This document shows, piece by piece, positions 26,113 through 34,607 of a stretch of 64,000 bases of DNA. This DNA comes from Vibrio splendidus. Its GTDB lineage: Bacteria > Pseudomonadota > Gammaproteobacteria > Enterobacterales > Vibrionaceae. The stretch lies in the NCBI RefSeq assembly GCF_002873455.1, contig NZ_MCUN01000010.1:124001-188000 (forward strand), in the 5' to 3' direction. Numbering within the stretch: position 1 is the stretch's first letter; each line of letters opens with the position of its first letter. The position numbers were made by a program, and so were the translations under genes. The notes below the pieces were generated by a model that was given only the letters and a program-made list of their open reading frames with translations, was not told where the DNA came from and did no database searches.

Positions 26113-27885
26113 TTACTTGTACGCTAGTGCCGTTGGAGCATCGCCGCGGCTTTCGGCAAGTGGCTCAAATTCGTTGATGGCGTTGATCTCTACGCCCATC
26201 GCAATATTGGTCACTCGCTCAAGAATCAGCTCAACAACAACCGGTACTTTATGCTTATTCATCAACTCTTTGGCTTGTTCAAACGCAGCGGCAATTTGCT
26301 CTGGTTCACGAACTCGAATCGCCTTACAGCCTAAACCTTCAACAACCGCGACATGGTCAACACCGTAGCCTTCAAGTTCTGGCGCATTCTGGTTATCGAA
26401 CGCCAGTTGTACACAATAATCGATATCAAACTGGCGCTGTGCTTGGCGAATCAAACCTAGATACGAGTTGTTCACCAACACATGAATGTATGGCAGGTTG
26501 AATTGAGCACCTACTGCCAGTTCTTCGATCATAAATTGGAAATCGTAATCACCAGAGATGGCAACGATATCGCGATCAGGATCAGCCGCTCTTACACCCA
26601 ATGCGGCTGGTGTTGTCCAACCTAGTGGGCCTGCTTGACCACAGTTGATCCAGTTACACGGCTTATAAACATGCAGGAACTGAGCGGCAGCGATTTGCGA
26701 CAAACCAATGGTGCTCACATAGCAAGTATCACGACCAAATGCCTTGTTCATCTCTTCATAAACACGCATAGGTTTCATTGGTGCTTCATCGAAATTGGTT
26801 TTACGCAGCATGGTCGATTTGCGTTCCTGACACTCACTTGCCCAAGCATTTCGGTTCGGCAGTTTGCCAGCATCACGCCACTCTTGCGCCACTTCAACCA
26901 TTAGCTCTAGTGCTGCTTTCGCATCAGAAACAATACCTAAGTCGGGGCAGAACACGCGGCCGATTTGGGTTGGTTCAATATCAACGTGAACAAACTTACG
27001 ACCTTCGGTGTAAACATCCACAGAGCCGGTATGACGGTTGGCCCAACGGTTACCGACACCAAACACAAAATCAGAGTTGAGCATGGTTTCGTTACCGTAA
27101 CGGTGAGACGTTTGTAGCCCCACCATACCCGCCATTAAATCATGATCATCTGGGATAGAGCCCCAGCCCATCAAGGTTGGAATCACAGGAACACCAGTGA
27201 TCTCGGCAAACTGTTGCAACAATTCAGATGCGCCAGCGTTAATCACGCCACCACCCGATACAATCAACGGTTTTTCCGATTGAGACATCATAGTTAATGC
27301 TTTCTCAACCTGCGCGCGAGTTGCTTGCGGTTTGTAAGGTTCTAGTGGTTCATAGGTATCGATATCAAACTCAATCTCAGCCAGCTGAACATCAATCGGT
27401 AGATCAATCAGGATTGGTCCCGGGCGACCCGAACGCATCAAATGAAAGGCTTTTTGAAATGCGCGTGGCACTTGTGCAGGTTCCAGTACCGTGGTTGCCC
27501 ACTTGGTCACAGGCTTGGCGATAGATTCAATGTCGACCGCTTGGAAATCTTCTTTGTGAAGACGAGCACGGGGCGCTTGGCCTGTGATGCATAGAATTGG
27601 AATCGAATCGGCAGACGCAGAATAAAGACCCGTGATCATGTCCGTTCCCGCAGGGCCAGAGGTACCAATACACACACCTATATTGTCTTGATTAGTACGC
27701 GTGTACCCTTCAGCCATATGGGATGCACCCTCTACGTGACGAGCTAAGACGTGGTCGATTCCTCCGAGCTTTTTCATAGCCGCATACATAGGGTTTATTG
27801 CTGCGCCGGGAACACCAAATGCGATGTCTACACCTTCACGTTTAAGCACTTCTACCGCTGCTTCAATCGCTTTCATAATTGCCAT
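26113..27885 (-). CDS. gcl: Glyoxylate carboligase (tartronate-semialdehyde synthase)
   Basis: Thiamine-diphosphate enzyme joining two glyoxylates into tartronate semialdehyde and CO2. It has 590 residues with the three ThDP-enzyme domains: N-terminal PYR domain ([16 protein letters not shown]), central domain, and C-terminal PP domain with the metal site [14 protein letters not shown] and [15 protein letters not shown]. Val51 in [12 protein letters not shown] replaces the usual catalytic glutamate, a hallmark of Gcl. I start it at ATG 27883-27885, with GGAGG five bases upstream and an N-terminus ([10 protein letters not shown]) like E. coli Gcl; an upstream ATG at 27909 would put the operator-like TTGCATACAA inside the gene. 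It is the first gene of the operon and diverges from aceB. Confidence 0.96.
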   Translation of the reverse strand: MAIMKAIEAAVEVLKREGVDIAFGVPGAAINPMYAAMKKLGGIDHVLARHVEGASHMAEGYTRTNQDNIGVCIGTSGPAGTDMITGLYSASADSIPILCITGQAPRARLHKEDFQAVDIESIAKPVTKWATTVLEPAQVPRAFQKAFHLMRSGRPGPILIDLPIDVQLAEIEFDIDTYEPLEPYKPQATRAQVEKALTMMSQSEKPLIVSGGGVINAGASELLQQFAEITGVPVIPTLMGWGSIPDDHDLMAGMVGLQTSHRYGNETMLNSDFVFGVGNRWANRHTGSVDVYTEGRKFVHVDIEPTQIGRVFCPDLGIVSDAKAALELMVEVAQEWRDAGKLPNRNAWASECQERKSTMLRKTNFDEAPMKPMRVYEEMNKAFGRDTCYVSTIGLSQIAAAQFLHVYKPCNWINCGQAGPLGWTTPAALGVRAADPDRDIVAISGDYDFQFMIEELAVGAQFNLPYIHVLVNNSYLGLIRQAQRQFDIDYCVQLAFDNQNAPELEGYGVDHVAVVEGLGCKAIRVREPEQIAAAFEQAKELMNKHKVPVVVELILERVTNIAMGVEINAINEFEPLAESRGDAPTALAYK

Positions 27886-27902
27886 TCGAACCTCCAGTTC
27901 AG

Positions 27903-27914
27903 ATTGCATACAAT
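27903..27914. promoter_or_regulatory. Operator-like palindrome upstream of gcl
   Basis: ATTGCATACAAT, one mismatch from the perfect palindrome ATTGTATACAAT at 3882-3893 in the puuE/uraH region. It is 18 bp before the gcl start, so a bound repressor could block transcription or the ribosome-site region. Confidence 0.5.
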
Positions 27915-28049
27915 TAAACTAACTTTTGTGTACTATGAACCATCCTCGCTATTTATCAACCCCAGAATGAAACAATTTTGTTACATCAACCCATCACATT
28001 AAGTACGCACTCATCCTGAAAAGCTTACAATTCATTGCTTTACATAAAA

Positions 28050-28067
28050 TATCTTTACGTAAAAATA
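28050..28067. promoter_or_regulatory. UrtR/MarR-type operator-like site between gcl and aceB
   Basis: TATCTTTACGTAAAAATA matches the reverse complement of the site at 31049-31066 at 16 of 18 positions, including the run TATCTTTACGT. Confidence 0.55.
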
Positions 28068-28156
28068 AATTACAAAAAGATCAAATGATAAATAAATGTT
28101 AAATACAGTTTGCTTGTTTACAATTTCTACCATATAAATACCCTTAAAAAGAACAT

Positions 28157-28168
28157 TTTGCATACAAA
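28157..28168. promoter_or_regulatory. Operator-like palindrome upstream of aceB
   Basis: TTTGCATACAAA, a perfect palindrome except for the central pair, sharing the core TTGCATACAA with the site before gcl. It is 31 bp upstream of the aceB start. Confidence 0.5.
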
Positions 28169-28199
28169 ACTACATCGTATTGTGTAAAGGAGACAAGCA

Positions 28200-29825
28200 A
28201 TGATGAATGACGTGAAAGAGAGAGAAGATGTGCTGTGTATGCAGGTACTTGGGAAGATGGACAACTCCGAGTACAAAGAGATCTTGTCTAAAGATGCATT
28301 AAAGTTCTTAGAAGCCCTTGTTAATAAGTTTGGAGATCGCCGTCATGCCCTGCTAAGTGACCGCGACATAAAACAAGCTCAATATGACGAGGGTGAGTTA
28401 CCCAACTTCAGAAAAGACACCGTTTCCATTCGTCAGAATAAAGAGTGGAAGGTAGCAACACCGCCACCAGAGCTACTGGATCGCCGCGTAGAGATCACCG
28501 GCCCTATCGAAAGAAAAATGGTGATCAACGCGCTAAACTCAGGCGCGAAAGTCTTCATGTGCTGTTTTGAAGATGCGTCTTCCCCGACTTGGGCCAATAT
28601 GGTCGAAGGGCAAATCAACTTAAGAGACGCCAACCTTGGCACCATTAGCTACTTCGATGAGAAGAAGCAGAAGCGTTACCAATTAAACGACGATCCTGCA
28701 CTGCTAATCGCTCGTCCACGTGGTATTCATTTGCCAGAGCAGTCTATCCAATTCAACAATCAGCCTATCGGCGGTTGCTTAATGGACTTCGCCTTATACT
28801 TTTTCCACAACTATCAATCACGTGCACAACAAGGTTTAGGGGTTTACTACTACATTCCCAAACTTGAGAGTATGGAAGAAGCACAGTGGTGGGACGATAT
28901 TTTCAGCTTCACCGAAAACTATTTCCACGTACCCAAAGGCACCATTCGTGCGACAGTTTTGATTGAGACACTTCCAGCTGTATTCCAAATGGAAGAGATC
29001 TTGTATGCAATGCGCGATCATATCGTAGCGATGAATTGTGGCCGTTGGGATTACATCTTTAGCTACATCAAAACGCTGAAAAACCATAAAGACCGCATCC
29101 TGCCTGACCGCCACGGGATCGGCATGGATCAAGAGTTTCTAAATGCCTACAGCCAGCTGTTGGTACGTACTTGTCACGCTCGCGGTGCACTGGCGATGGG
29201 TGGTATGTCGGCCTTTATTCCAGCAAAAGATCCGCAAGAAATGGCGCGTGTAACCGCCAAAGTTATCGAAGACAAACAGAGAGAATCTCAAAATGGACAC
29301 GATGGCACATGGGTCGCGCACCCTGCACTGGTTGATTTGGCAATGTCGATCTTTGATAAGCACTTAGATGGCGAAGTAAACCAAATGGATTTCCAAAGCC
29401 CAGAGCATGTGATCAATGCAGACTCATTGCTAAAACCTTGTGAAGGCAGCCGTGACGAAGCGGGTGTTCGTAAGAATGTCCGCATCGCGCTGTATTACAT
29501 CGAAGCTTGGATTCAAGGCTACGGCTGTGTGCCTATCTACGGACTAATGGAAGATGCCGCCACCGCAGAGATCTCAAGAGCCAATATCTGGCAATGGATC
29601 CACCATGGGGTAAAACTCGATGACGGCCAAATCTTTACCAAACAACTGTTCCACTCTTGGCTTTACCAGGAATTAGACACGATAAAACATGAAGTCGGTG
29701 ACTCGCGCTACGCAGCAGGTCGATTTGAAGAGACAGCTAATCTTTTCTATCAACTTTCTACAGCCAAAGAGTTCGCTGCCTTCCTAACTTTACCCAGCTA
29801 TGGGCTATTACAAGAGTCCAGTTAG
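28200..29825 (+). CDS. aceB: Malate synthase A
   Basis: Condenses glyoxylate with acetyl-CoA to malate. The 541 residues fit the A isoform (G isoforms are about 720). Markers: ARPRGIHLPEQS, ATVLIETLPAVFQMEEIL (Mg2+/substrate Glu), MNCGRWDYIFSYIKTL, GMSAFIPAK and the catalytic Asp in LMEDAATAEISRANIWQW. AAGGAG lies upstream; a second ATG follows immediately, so the true start may be one codon later. It is not accompanied by isocitrate lyase here; its place opposite gcl and with the shared operator-like palindromes suggests a role for purine-derived glyoxylate. Confidence 0.95.
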   Translation: MMNDVKEREDVLCMQVLGKMDNSEYKEILSKDALKFLEALVNKFGDRRHALLSDRDIKQAQYDEGELPNFRKDTVSIRQNKEWKVATPPPELLDRRVEITGPIERKMVINALNSGAKVFMCCFEDASSPTWANMVEGQINLRDANLGTISYFDEKKQKRYQLNDDPALLIARPRGIHLPEQSIQFNNQPIGGCLMDFALYFFHNYQSRAQQGLGVYYYIPKLESMEEAQWWDDIFSFTENYFHVPKGTIRATVLIETLPAVFQMEEILYAMRDHIVAMNCGRWDYIFSYIKTLKNHKDRILPDRHGIGMDQEFLNAYSQLLVRTCHARGALAMGGMSAFIPAKDPQEMARVTAKVIEDKQRESQNGHDGTWVAHPALVDLAMSIFDKHLDGEVNQMDFQSPEHVINADSLLKPCEGSRDEAGVRKNVRIALYYIEAWIQGYGCVPIYGLMEDAATAEISRANIWQWIHHGVKLDDGQIFTKQLFHSWLYQELDTIKHEVGDSRYAAGRFEETANLFYQLSTAKEFAAFLTLPSYGLLQESS

Positions 29826-29926
29826 GACTCTTGTACCGAGCTGAATCAGTCAATGATTATTCACAACAGAGTAATGATTGGCTGACTTAGCTTGGTACAC
29901 GGCCCCTTGAAAAACTAGGAGATAAC

Positions 29927-30367
29927 ATGGGAAGTTTGACTCTACAACAAGCGTTAACCATCATTGATGGCACCTTAAAAGCAGGAAGCAAGATCCACAC
30001 AGAACCTTTGACGGTCGCCGTCTTAGACAGCGGTGGCAAGCTGATTTCTCTGCAACGTCAAGACGGCTCTAGCATGATGCGACCAGACATCGCGATTGCT
30101 AAAGCGTGGGGGGCACTCGCACTAGGTTGTTCCTCTAGAAAACTCGCCCAAGATGCTGACAACCGACCAGCATTCATCTCCGCCGTTAACGTGCTGGCAC
30201 ACGGAAACATGGTGCCAGTGCCAGGGGGGCTACTGATTCGAGATAAAGATAAAACGGTATTGGGTGCTATCGGCGTGAGCGGTGACATTTCAGACATTGA
30301 TGAAAGCTGCGCCATCAACGGCATTGGCTGTGCAGAGCTGTTTAGCGACGAGATGCTGCAAGCTTAA
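29927..30367 (+). CDS. GlcG/HbpS-like heme-binding-domain protein
   Basis: A 146-residue protein of the GlcG/HbpS (DUF336) family: LTVAVLDSGGKLISLQRQDG, PDIAIAKAWGALALG, VPVPGGLLIRD, and VLGAIGVSGDISDIDESCA. Members are found in glycolate (glc) and other oxidation operons, often beside malate synthase; their biochemical role is not firmly established, with heme binding shown for some. It follows aceB by 101 bp and is probably transcribed with it. No signal peptide is visible, so it is probably cytosolic. Confidence 0.88.
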   Translation: MGSLTLQQALTIIDGTLKAGSKIHTEPLTVAVLDSGGKLISLQRQDGSSMMRPDIAIAKAWGALALGCSSRKLAQDADNRPAFISAVNVLAHGNMVPVPGGLLIRDKDKTVLGAIGVSGDISDIDESCAINGIGCAELFSDEMLQA

Positions 30368-30406
30368 CTAGCCAACTCGCTGTACTTGAAGTTCTTAGAC
30401 AGGAAT

Positions 30407-30439
30407 AAAAAACCGAAGCCAGATAGCTTCGGTTTTTTT
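30407..30439. terminator. Bidirectional terminator
   Basis: Stem ACCGAAGC/GCTTCGGT flanked by A6 and T7 tracts, between the convergent GlcG-like and MarR genes. Confidence 0.92.
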
Positions 30440-30465
30440 ATGAATCTAAAGGAAGATCAGCAAAA

Positions 30466-30954
30466 CTACTCGTAAGCGCTCAACCATGTTTTTAACAGTT
30501 GGTTGGTGTTCTTCTTCTGGCTCGCAGACAGAGATTTAACCAGCTTTTTCTGCATTTCAACATGCTCAGTCATCATTTGGTCAATCAAAATCAAACCATC
30601 TTTGGTTAACTGAACACTCACGCTACGTCTGTCTTCTTTGCTGTGCTCACGGCTGATCAGCCCTTTGGCTTCTAGCTTATCAAGGCGATTGGTCATCGCA
30701 CCTGATGTCAGCATCATCGAACCTATAAGCTCAGAGGGAGTGAGTCGGTAAGGCTTTCCAGAACGTCGCAACGTCGCCAGCACATCAAACTCACCCAGCT
30801 TCATGTCGTATTTTTTATGAAGCTCGGCAACTTGCGTCTCCATATACTTGGCAATACGCATAATCCGGCCCATCATTGCCATAGGCTCAGTTTCTAATTC
30901 GGGCTTTTCCTTTGCCCATTGCTCTACAACGCGGTCGATAGCATCCATTTGCAA
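30466..30954 (-). CDS. MarR-family regulator, urate-responsive (UrtR/PecS/HucR) type
   Basis: Winged-helix transcription factor of 162 residues with the N-terminal extra helix typical of the urate-responsive UrtR subfamily. Trp13 (VVEQWAKEKPEL), Asp57 (EFDVLATLRRSG), Arg90 (TNRLDKLEAKG) and Arg102 correspond to HucR Trp20, Asp73, Arg106 and Arg118; the spacings Asp-to-Arg (33) and Arg-to-Arg (12) are identical. The wing is EDRRSVSVQLT. Translation may start at TTG 30954 (GGAG five bases upstream) or ATG 30948. It diverges from an EamA exporter, the pecS/pecM layout, with two operator-like copies between them. By inference it is a repressor released by urate and controls the purine and glyoxylate genes of this window. 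Confidence 0.85.
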   Translation of the reverse strand: MQMDAIDRVVEQWAKEKPELETEPMAMMGRIMRIAKYMETQVAELHKKYDMKLGEFDVLATLRRSGKPYRLTPSELIGSMMLTSGAMTNRLDKLEAKGLISREHSKEDRRSVSVQLTKDGLILIDQMMTEHVEMQKKLVKSLSASQKKNTNQLLKTWLSAYE

Positions 30955-30988
30955 TCTAGCTCCGTGATTAGTCTTGTTTACTTCAAAC

Positions 30989-31006
30989 TAGTTTAACATA
31001 AAGATA
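30989..31006. promoter_or_regulatory. UrtR/MarR operator-like site next to the regulator gene
   Basis: TAGTTTAACATAAAGATA, 15 of 18 identical to the copy at 31049-31066. It lies 35 bp before the regulator start and suggests autoregulation. Confidence 0.5.
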
Positions 31007-31048
31007 CTTTACAACCACTAGTTCTCAGTATACAGTTCACACAATAGT

Positions 31049-31066
31049 TATCTTAACGTAAAGATA
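31049..31066. promoter_or_regulatory. UrtR/MarR operator-like near-palindrome before the exporter
   Basis: TATCTTAACGTAAAGATA, an 18-bp inverted repeat with a single imperfect pair of positions, ending six bases before the EamA start codon, where binding would block expression. Confidence 0.6.
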
Positions 31067-31072
31067 TTTTAA

Positions 31073-31966
31073 ATGAACATATTATTAGCAATGATCCCCG
31101 CGTTCTTTTGGGGAACAACCTATGCAGTGACGCAATTTACGCTACAGGAGTGGCCACCATTATTATTGGGTGCTTTGCGTGCGTTACCTGCTGGTTTGTT
31201 ATTGCTAGCGGTAAAGCCAACACTGCCTAAAAAAGGCGAGTGGCAGATCATTTTCACACTGGGCCTTATCAATATCGCGACCTTCTTTGGCTTGATCTTC
31301 GTAATGGCGTTAACGCTGCCTTCGGCAATCTCTGGCGTGGGCATGATCTCTGTGCCTGTATTTGCGATGATCTTTCACTGGGTAGTGAAAAAGCAGCGCC
31401 CGCATCTAATTCAAGCCCTTTCTGGTATTGGCTTGATCACCTTAGCGTGGATACTGTTTAACCCAAGCCAAATCGTATTAAACCCGATCGGTTTAGGTGC
31501 CATGTTCGCCGCAATCATGTGTATTGTCATCGGCAGCAGCATTACCAAGTCACTAGGTAACCGCATGCACTGGTGGAAGGTGTTAACGTGGCAACTGATT
31601 TTGGGTGGTACGATTTTGTCTGTTGCGTCTGGCGTTCATGCGTTCATCGACCCGCAGCCTTATGTTAACGCTGTCACTCATTTCGATACTCGTAATGCTA
31701 TGGGGTTGATGTGGGTGATTGGACTAAATACGGCACTTGGTTACGGCATGTATGTGTGGTTACTACAACGTATGTCAGTGGTTGATTTCACGTTCGGTGG
31801 CATCGCAAACCCAGTAGCTGGGATCGTGACAGGCATGGTGTTGATGGATGAATCCTTTACTCCAGTCCAGTATTCATTAATGACCGGCATGATCGTGATG
31901 TCGCTGCTGCCGCAACTTATCCTTGCGGTAAGACAAACCAAAACGGTCAAACCCATTACGCAGTAA
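31073..31966 (+). CDS. EamA/DMT-family exporter, PecM-like
   Basis: Ten-helix inner-membrane drug/metabolite transporter of 297 residues, made of two EamA repeats. The N-terminal repeat, PAFFWGTTYAVTQF then LLLGALRALPAGLLLLAV and LGLINIATFFGLIFVMAL, closely follows PecM-type proteins, which are encoded opposite PecS-type MarR regulators. There is no clear Shine-Dalgarno sequence and the operator-like palindrome ends six bases before the ATG, so the message may be leaderless or tightly repressed. Substrate unknown; in Dickeya PecM exports the pigment indigoidine, but no pigment genes are seen here. Confidence 0.87.
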   Translation: MNILLAMIPAFFWGTTYAVTQFTLQEWPPLLLGALRALPAGLLLLAVKPTLPKKGEWQIIFTLGLINIATFFGLIFVMALTLPSAISGVGMISVPVFAMIFHWVVKKQRPHLIQALSGIGLITLAWILFNPSQIVLNPIGLGAMFAAIMCIVIGSSITKSLGNRMHWWKVLTWQLILGGTILSVASGVHAFIDPQPYVNAVTHFDTRNAMGLMWVIGLNTALGYGMYVWLLQRMSVVDFTFGGIANPVAGIVTGMVLMDESFTPVQYSLMTGMIVMSLLPQLILAVRQTKTVKPITQ

Positions 31967-31987
31967 AAGATTTAGGTTGTTACTTAT

Positions 31988-32010
31988 AAACCCGCCAAGT
32001 GCGGGTTTTT
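31988..32010 (+). terminator. Terminator after the PecM-like gene
   Basis: CCCGC-CAAGT-GCGGG followed by TTTTT. Confidence 0.88.
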
Positions 32011-32100
32011 CTTTACAGGCATCACACCTATATAAAATATGTATTTGTTCTCGTACCGACCCAACCTTATAGTTAAATAACTAATAATAAGGTGCTCAAT

Positions 32101-33024
32101 ATGGCAAAAGACTTGTTTTCTAGCTTAGATTTAAATCTACTGCGAACTTTTATGATCCTGCATCAAGAGCGGAATATGCGCAAAGCATCCGAACGTTTGT
32201 TCGTATCTCAACCGGCGATCAGTAAAGCTCTACAAAGATTGCGCGATCATTTTGGCGATGAGCTATTTGTAAAAACGCACCACGGATTACGTGCAACTGA
32301 TCACGCGACTATGCTAGCGGAAAGCATTTCACCAATACTTGATGAACTTTCTTTCGCTATCAATAACAGCAATGATTTTAATCCCGCTGAACTACAAGGA
32401 GTGGTCAAAGTCGCATTGTCCCCATATTTGCTGTCGTCTCTTTCAAGTAAGCTCTTTAAAGCCATTCGTTCTGAAGCACCGCTAGTACAAATTCAGCTAT
32501 TGAATTGGTCAGGCACAACCATGACCGACATTATTAATGATGAAGTTTACATAGGGTTGAACTACGAGATTAACCATGCCCCTAAAGAACTACTGCAAAA
32601 GCCTATCGCACAAGATACTTTCAAAGGGTATGTCAGGAAAGATCACCCATACGAAAAAGAATTTTTAGAAATTAAAGACGGAGTAAATTTTGAATTAGCT
32701 TCAGTGATTGCGGTTGATTGGAATTCACACCAGTCACAAGCAGAGAAAATACTCAAAGTAAAAGGGTTGAAAGCAAACATTGGTTTCCGTTCAGAATTAC
32801 CGTCTGCAGTTATTGATGTCGTCAAAAACTCAGACATGTTATTCCCAGCATCTAAATTCCTAGATATTGAACAAGAAACCTCATTAAGAGCCATCAAGTT
32901 GCTGTTTGATAGTAGCTATTACGAACCAACGGTTTGTGCGTACTATCATCACAAAAACCGAAATAGCCCAATGACGCTGTGGTTGAGGAAAATACTTGAA
33001 TCACAACTCAATAATAACCAGTAG
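32101..33024 (+). CDS. LysR-family transcriptional regulator
   Basis: 307-residue LysR regulator: N-terminal helix-turn-helix (LDLNLLRTFMILHQERNMRKA, here given only in outline, then ERLFVSQPAISKALQRLR) and a periplasmic-binding-protein-like effector domain from about residue 90. ATG 32101 is chosen (AAGG upstream); a GTG nine bases earlier is less likely. It resembles the NodD/LeuO-like vibrio LysR group in its N-terminal wording. The target is not evident: the next genes downstream are in separate transcription units and the gene upstream ends in a terminator. Confidence 0.9.
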   Translation: MAKDLFSSLDLNLLRTFMILHQERNMRKASERLFVSQPAISKALQRLRDHFGDELFVKTHHGLRATDHATMLAESISPILDELSFAINNSNDFNPAELQGVVKVALSPYLLSSLSSKLFKAIRSEAPLVQIQLLNWSGTTMTDIINDEVYIGLNYEINHAPKELLQKPIAQDTFKGYVRKDHPYEKEFLEIKDGVNFELASVIAVDWNSHQSQAEKILKVKGLKANIGFRSELPSAVIDVVKNSDMLFPASKFLDIEQETSLRAIKLLFDSSYYEPTVCAYYHHKNRNSPMTLWLRKILESQLNNNQ

Positions 33025-33067
33025 TTATCACCCTCTTTACTCTGTTTCATTAATAACTCATCGTTAA

Positions 33068-33102
33068 GGCCTCTATTCTTTTAAGAGATTAGAGGCTTTT
33101 TT
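33068..33102 (+). terminator. Terminator after the LysR gene
   Basis: GCCTCTA (33069-33075) pairs with TAGAGGC (33090-33096), followed by T6. Confidence 0.85.
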
Positions 33103-33194
33103 GTTCAGTCCATATACTTCTCTCATCGGCTAGGAACGCCACATAACACTGCAAGAAGCAAACTTTGTTCCTAACAATTATTTGAGAGTAAACC

Positions 33195-34532
33195 ATGAAA
33201 CTAAAATTACTGAGCGCTGCTATTGCGGCAACATTCCTTGCTGGTTGTTCTTCTTCTGGTTCAAGTAGCAATCCACCAGCAGCTCAAGATGGGATTGCAG
33301 ATGTTACTTACTTCCAAGGCGAAAACTTGGACGCAGCTCGTGTAGTCGGTGATGAAGGCAACTACAACGCATTAATTATTCGTGATATATCGAGTGAAAA
33401 TGGTGAAACAACCACTTTAGTTTTAATTGATGGCAACCTGTATCACATTGAAGATGGTGTTGTTACTGATAACGACCACAATGAAATTGGTCACATCGAA
33501 AATCAAGGCGACCAAATCGTGTTTAACGGCGTGGTAAACGGTGAAAAAGTCGAAGTTACACTTACGGTTGTCGATGGACGTTTGATTGCAGATTCTGTTG
33601 TTATTGAAACACCACCAAAGTGGGGGGACGAAGGCGCAAGCTCAATTAAGTTAATTCCTGTTGATGGAAAAACACTGATTTTTGTTGGAGACGAACTAAT
33701 CGGCTCAGTTAGTGATGATGGTTACGTTATCAAGGATGGACAAATTGTAGGTGAATTCAAAGGTAGTTCCGACGAAGGCACCGTGACACTGTACAACGGG
33801 ACATCCCTCAATTACTCAGTATCGACTGAAACTACCATTGTCACCGTACACAAAGACGGAATGATCTACACATGGGATAGTGCGACAGGAGACACTAATG
33901 TATCTATTGATGGCGATACTGACAACGGCTGGGGTTTAACAGATCCTGACTACGGAGTTGGCTTCGAATTCGAAATGGTTGACGATAATAAACTCGTTGT
34001 CACTTTAGGTGCGAGTGAAGTAACAATTACTGATACAGCTACCGGTGTCATTATATCAGGAGATGAAGGCCGCAGCACTGTTTCTGTAAAGACAGTGAAC
34101 GCTTACAAAGAAGCAATGACTCATCTAACAAAAGAAGAACAGAAATTCCTGGCACTTGCGTTTATTGCCAATGAAGGTGCTGGTGCCATCAATGAAGATA
34201 TGCGAGTGAAAGCTTGGACTGTAACTAAAGAGATGACGAAAGAGTGGTCTCAAGACAACAAGCTAGCCATGTTGAAAATCGCGAACATTGAAATGGATCT
34301 TCAAGGCAATTCTTTGGGCTACTACTTATTAACTGGTGAAAAGAAAACTGTAGATGAACTTCGCACGGCTGCGAAAGGAGCTATCTCAGACGCAGTTAAT
34401 GACTGGATTCCTGCAAAGCCAAATCTAACCGCTGAGCAAAAAGCAGAACTAAAACAGAAAGTTCAATCACTTTCACAAGAGCAACGTCAGCAAATCAAAC
34501 AAGCTGTAAAAGACCGTGTTAGCCGCGGCTAA
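33195..34532 (+). CDS. Lipoprotein of unknown function
   Basis: 445-residue lipoprotein: signal MKLKLLSAAIAATFLAGC with lipobox LAGC (Cys18), then a Ser-rich linker. Residues about 35-290 are acidic and beta-rich with many short Gly/Asp turns (for example VLIDGNLYHIEDGVVTDND), giving the look of repeated beta-hairpins. Residues about 300-445 are helical and charged, ending in a Gln/Lys-rich helix (AEQKAELKQKVQSLSQEQRQ). I do not recognise the family. It is followed by a terminator hairpin and then an outer-membrane barrel gene 75 bp further on; the two may be functionally linked. Confidence 0.8.
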   Translation: MKLKLLSAAIAATFLAGCSSSGSSSNPPAAQDGIADVTYFQGENLDAARVVGDEGNYNALIIRDISSENGETTTLVLIDGNLYHIEDGVVTDNDHNEIGHIENQGDQIVFNGVVNGEKVEVTLTVVDGRLIADSVVIETPPKWGDEGASSIKLIPVDGKTLIFVGDELIGSVSDDGYVIKDGQIVGEFKGSSDEGTVTLYNGTSLNYSVSTETTIVTVHKDGMIYTWDSATGDTNVSIDGDTDNGWGLTDPDYGVGFEFEMVDDNKLVVTLGASEVTITDTATGVIISGDEGRSTVSVKTVNAYKEAMTHLTKEEQKFLALAFIANEGAGAINEDMRVKAWTVTKEMTKEWSQDNKLAMLKIANIEMDLQGNSLGYYLLTGEKKTVDELRTAAKGAISDAVNDWIPAKPNLTAEQKAELKQKVQSLSQEQRQQIKQAVKDRVSRG

Positions 34533-34552
34533 ATAAAACAGTGAATAAAAGC

Positions 34553-34583
34553 AAAGGAGCCGCTTTCTAAGTGGCTCCTTTTT
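34553..34583 (+). terminator. Terminator after the lipoprotein gene
   Basis: AAAGGAGCC (34553-34561) pairs with GGCTCCTTT (34573-34581), then TT and G. Confidence 0.8.
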
Positions 34584-34607
34584 GTTTGAACCAAGGTTGA
34601 AAGTGAA

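Larger units (their letters stand above)
27886..28199. promoter_or_regulatory. Divergent gcl/aceB control region
   Basis: A 314-bp AT-rich intergenic region holding both promoters. It has two TTGCATACAA palindromic cores, one near each gene (27904-27913 and 28158-28167), and one UrtR/MarR-type operator-like site in the middle (28050-28067). No gene is visible. Confidence 0.7.

Noticed and set aside
27886..27909. Upstream ATG for gcl at 27909
   Set aside because: The GGAGG is placed for ATG 27885, which also gives the known Gcl N-terminus; the upstream ATG is inside an operator-like palindrome.
31021..31040. CAGTATACAG-like sequence between marR and the exporter as a LexA or TTGYATACAA site
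   Set aside because: Does not match either consensus well (no CTGT-N8-ACAG, core differs in two positions).
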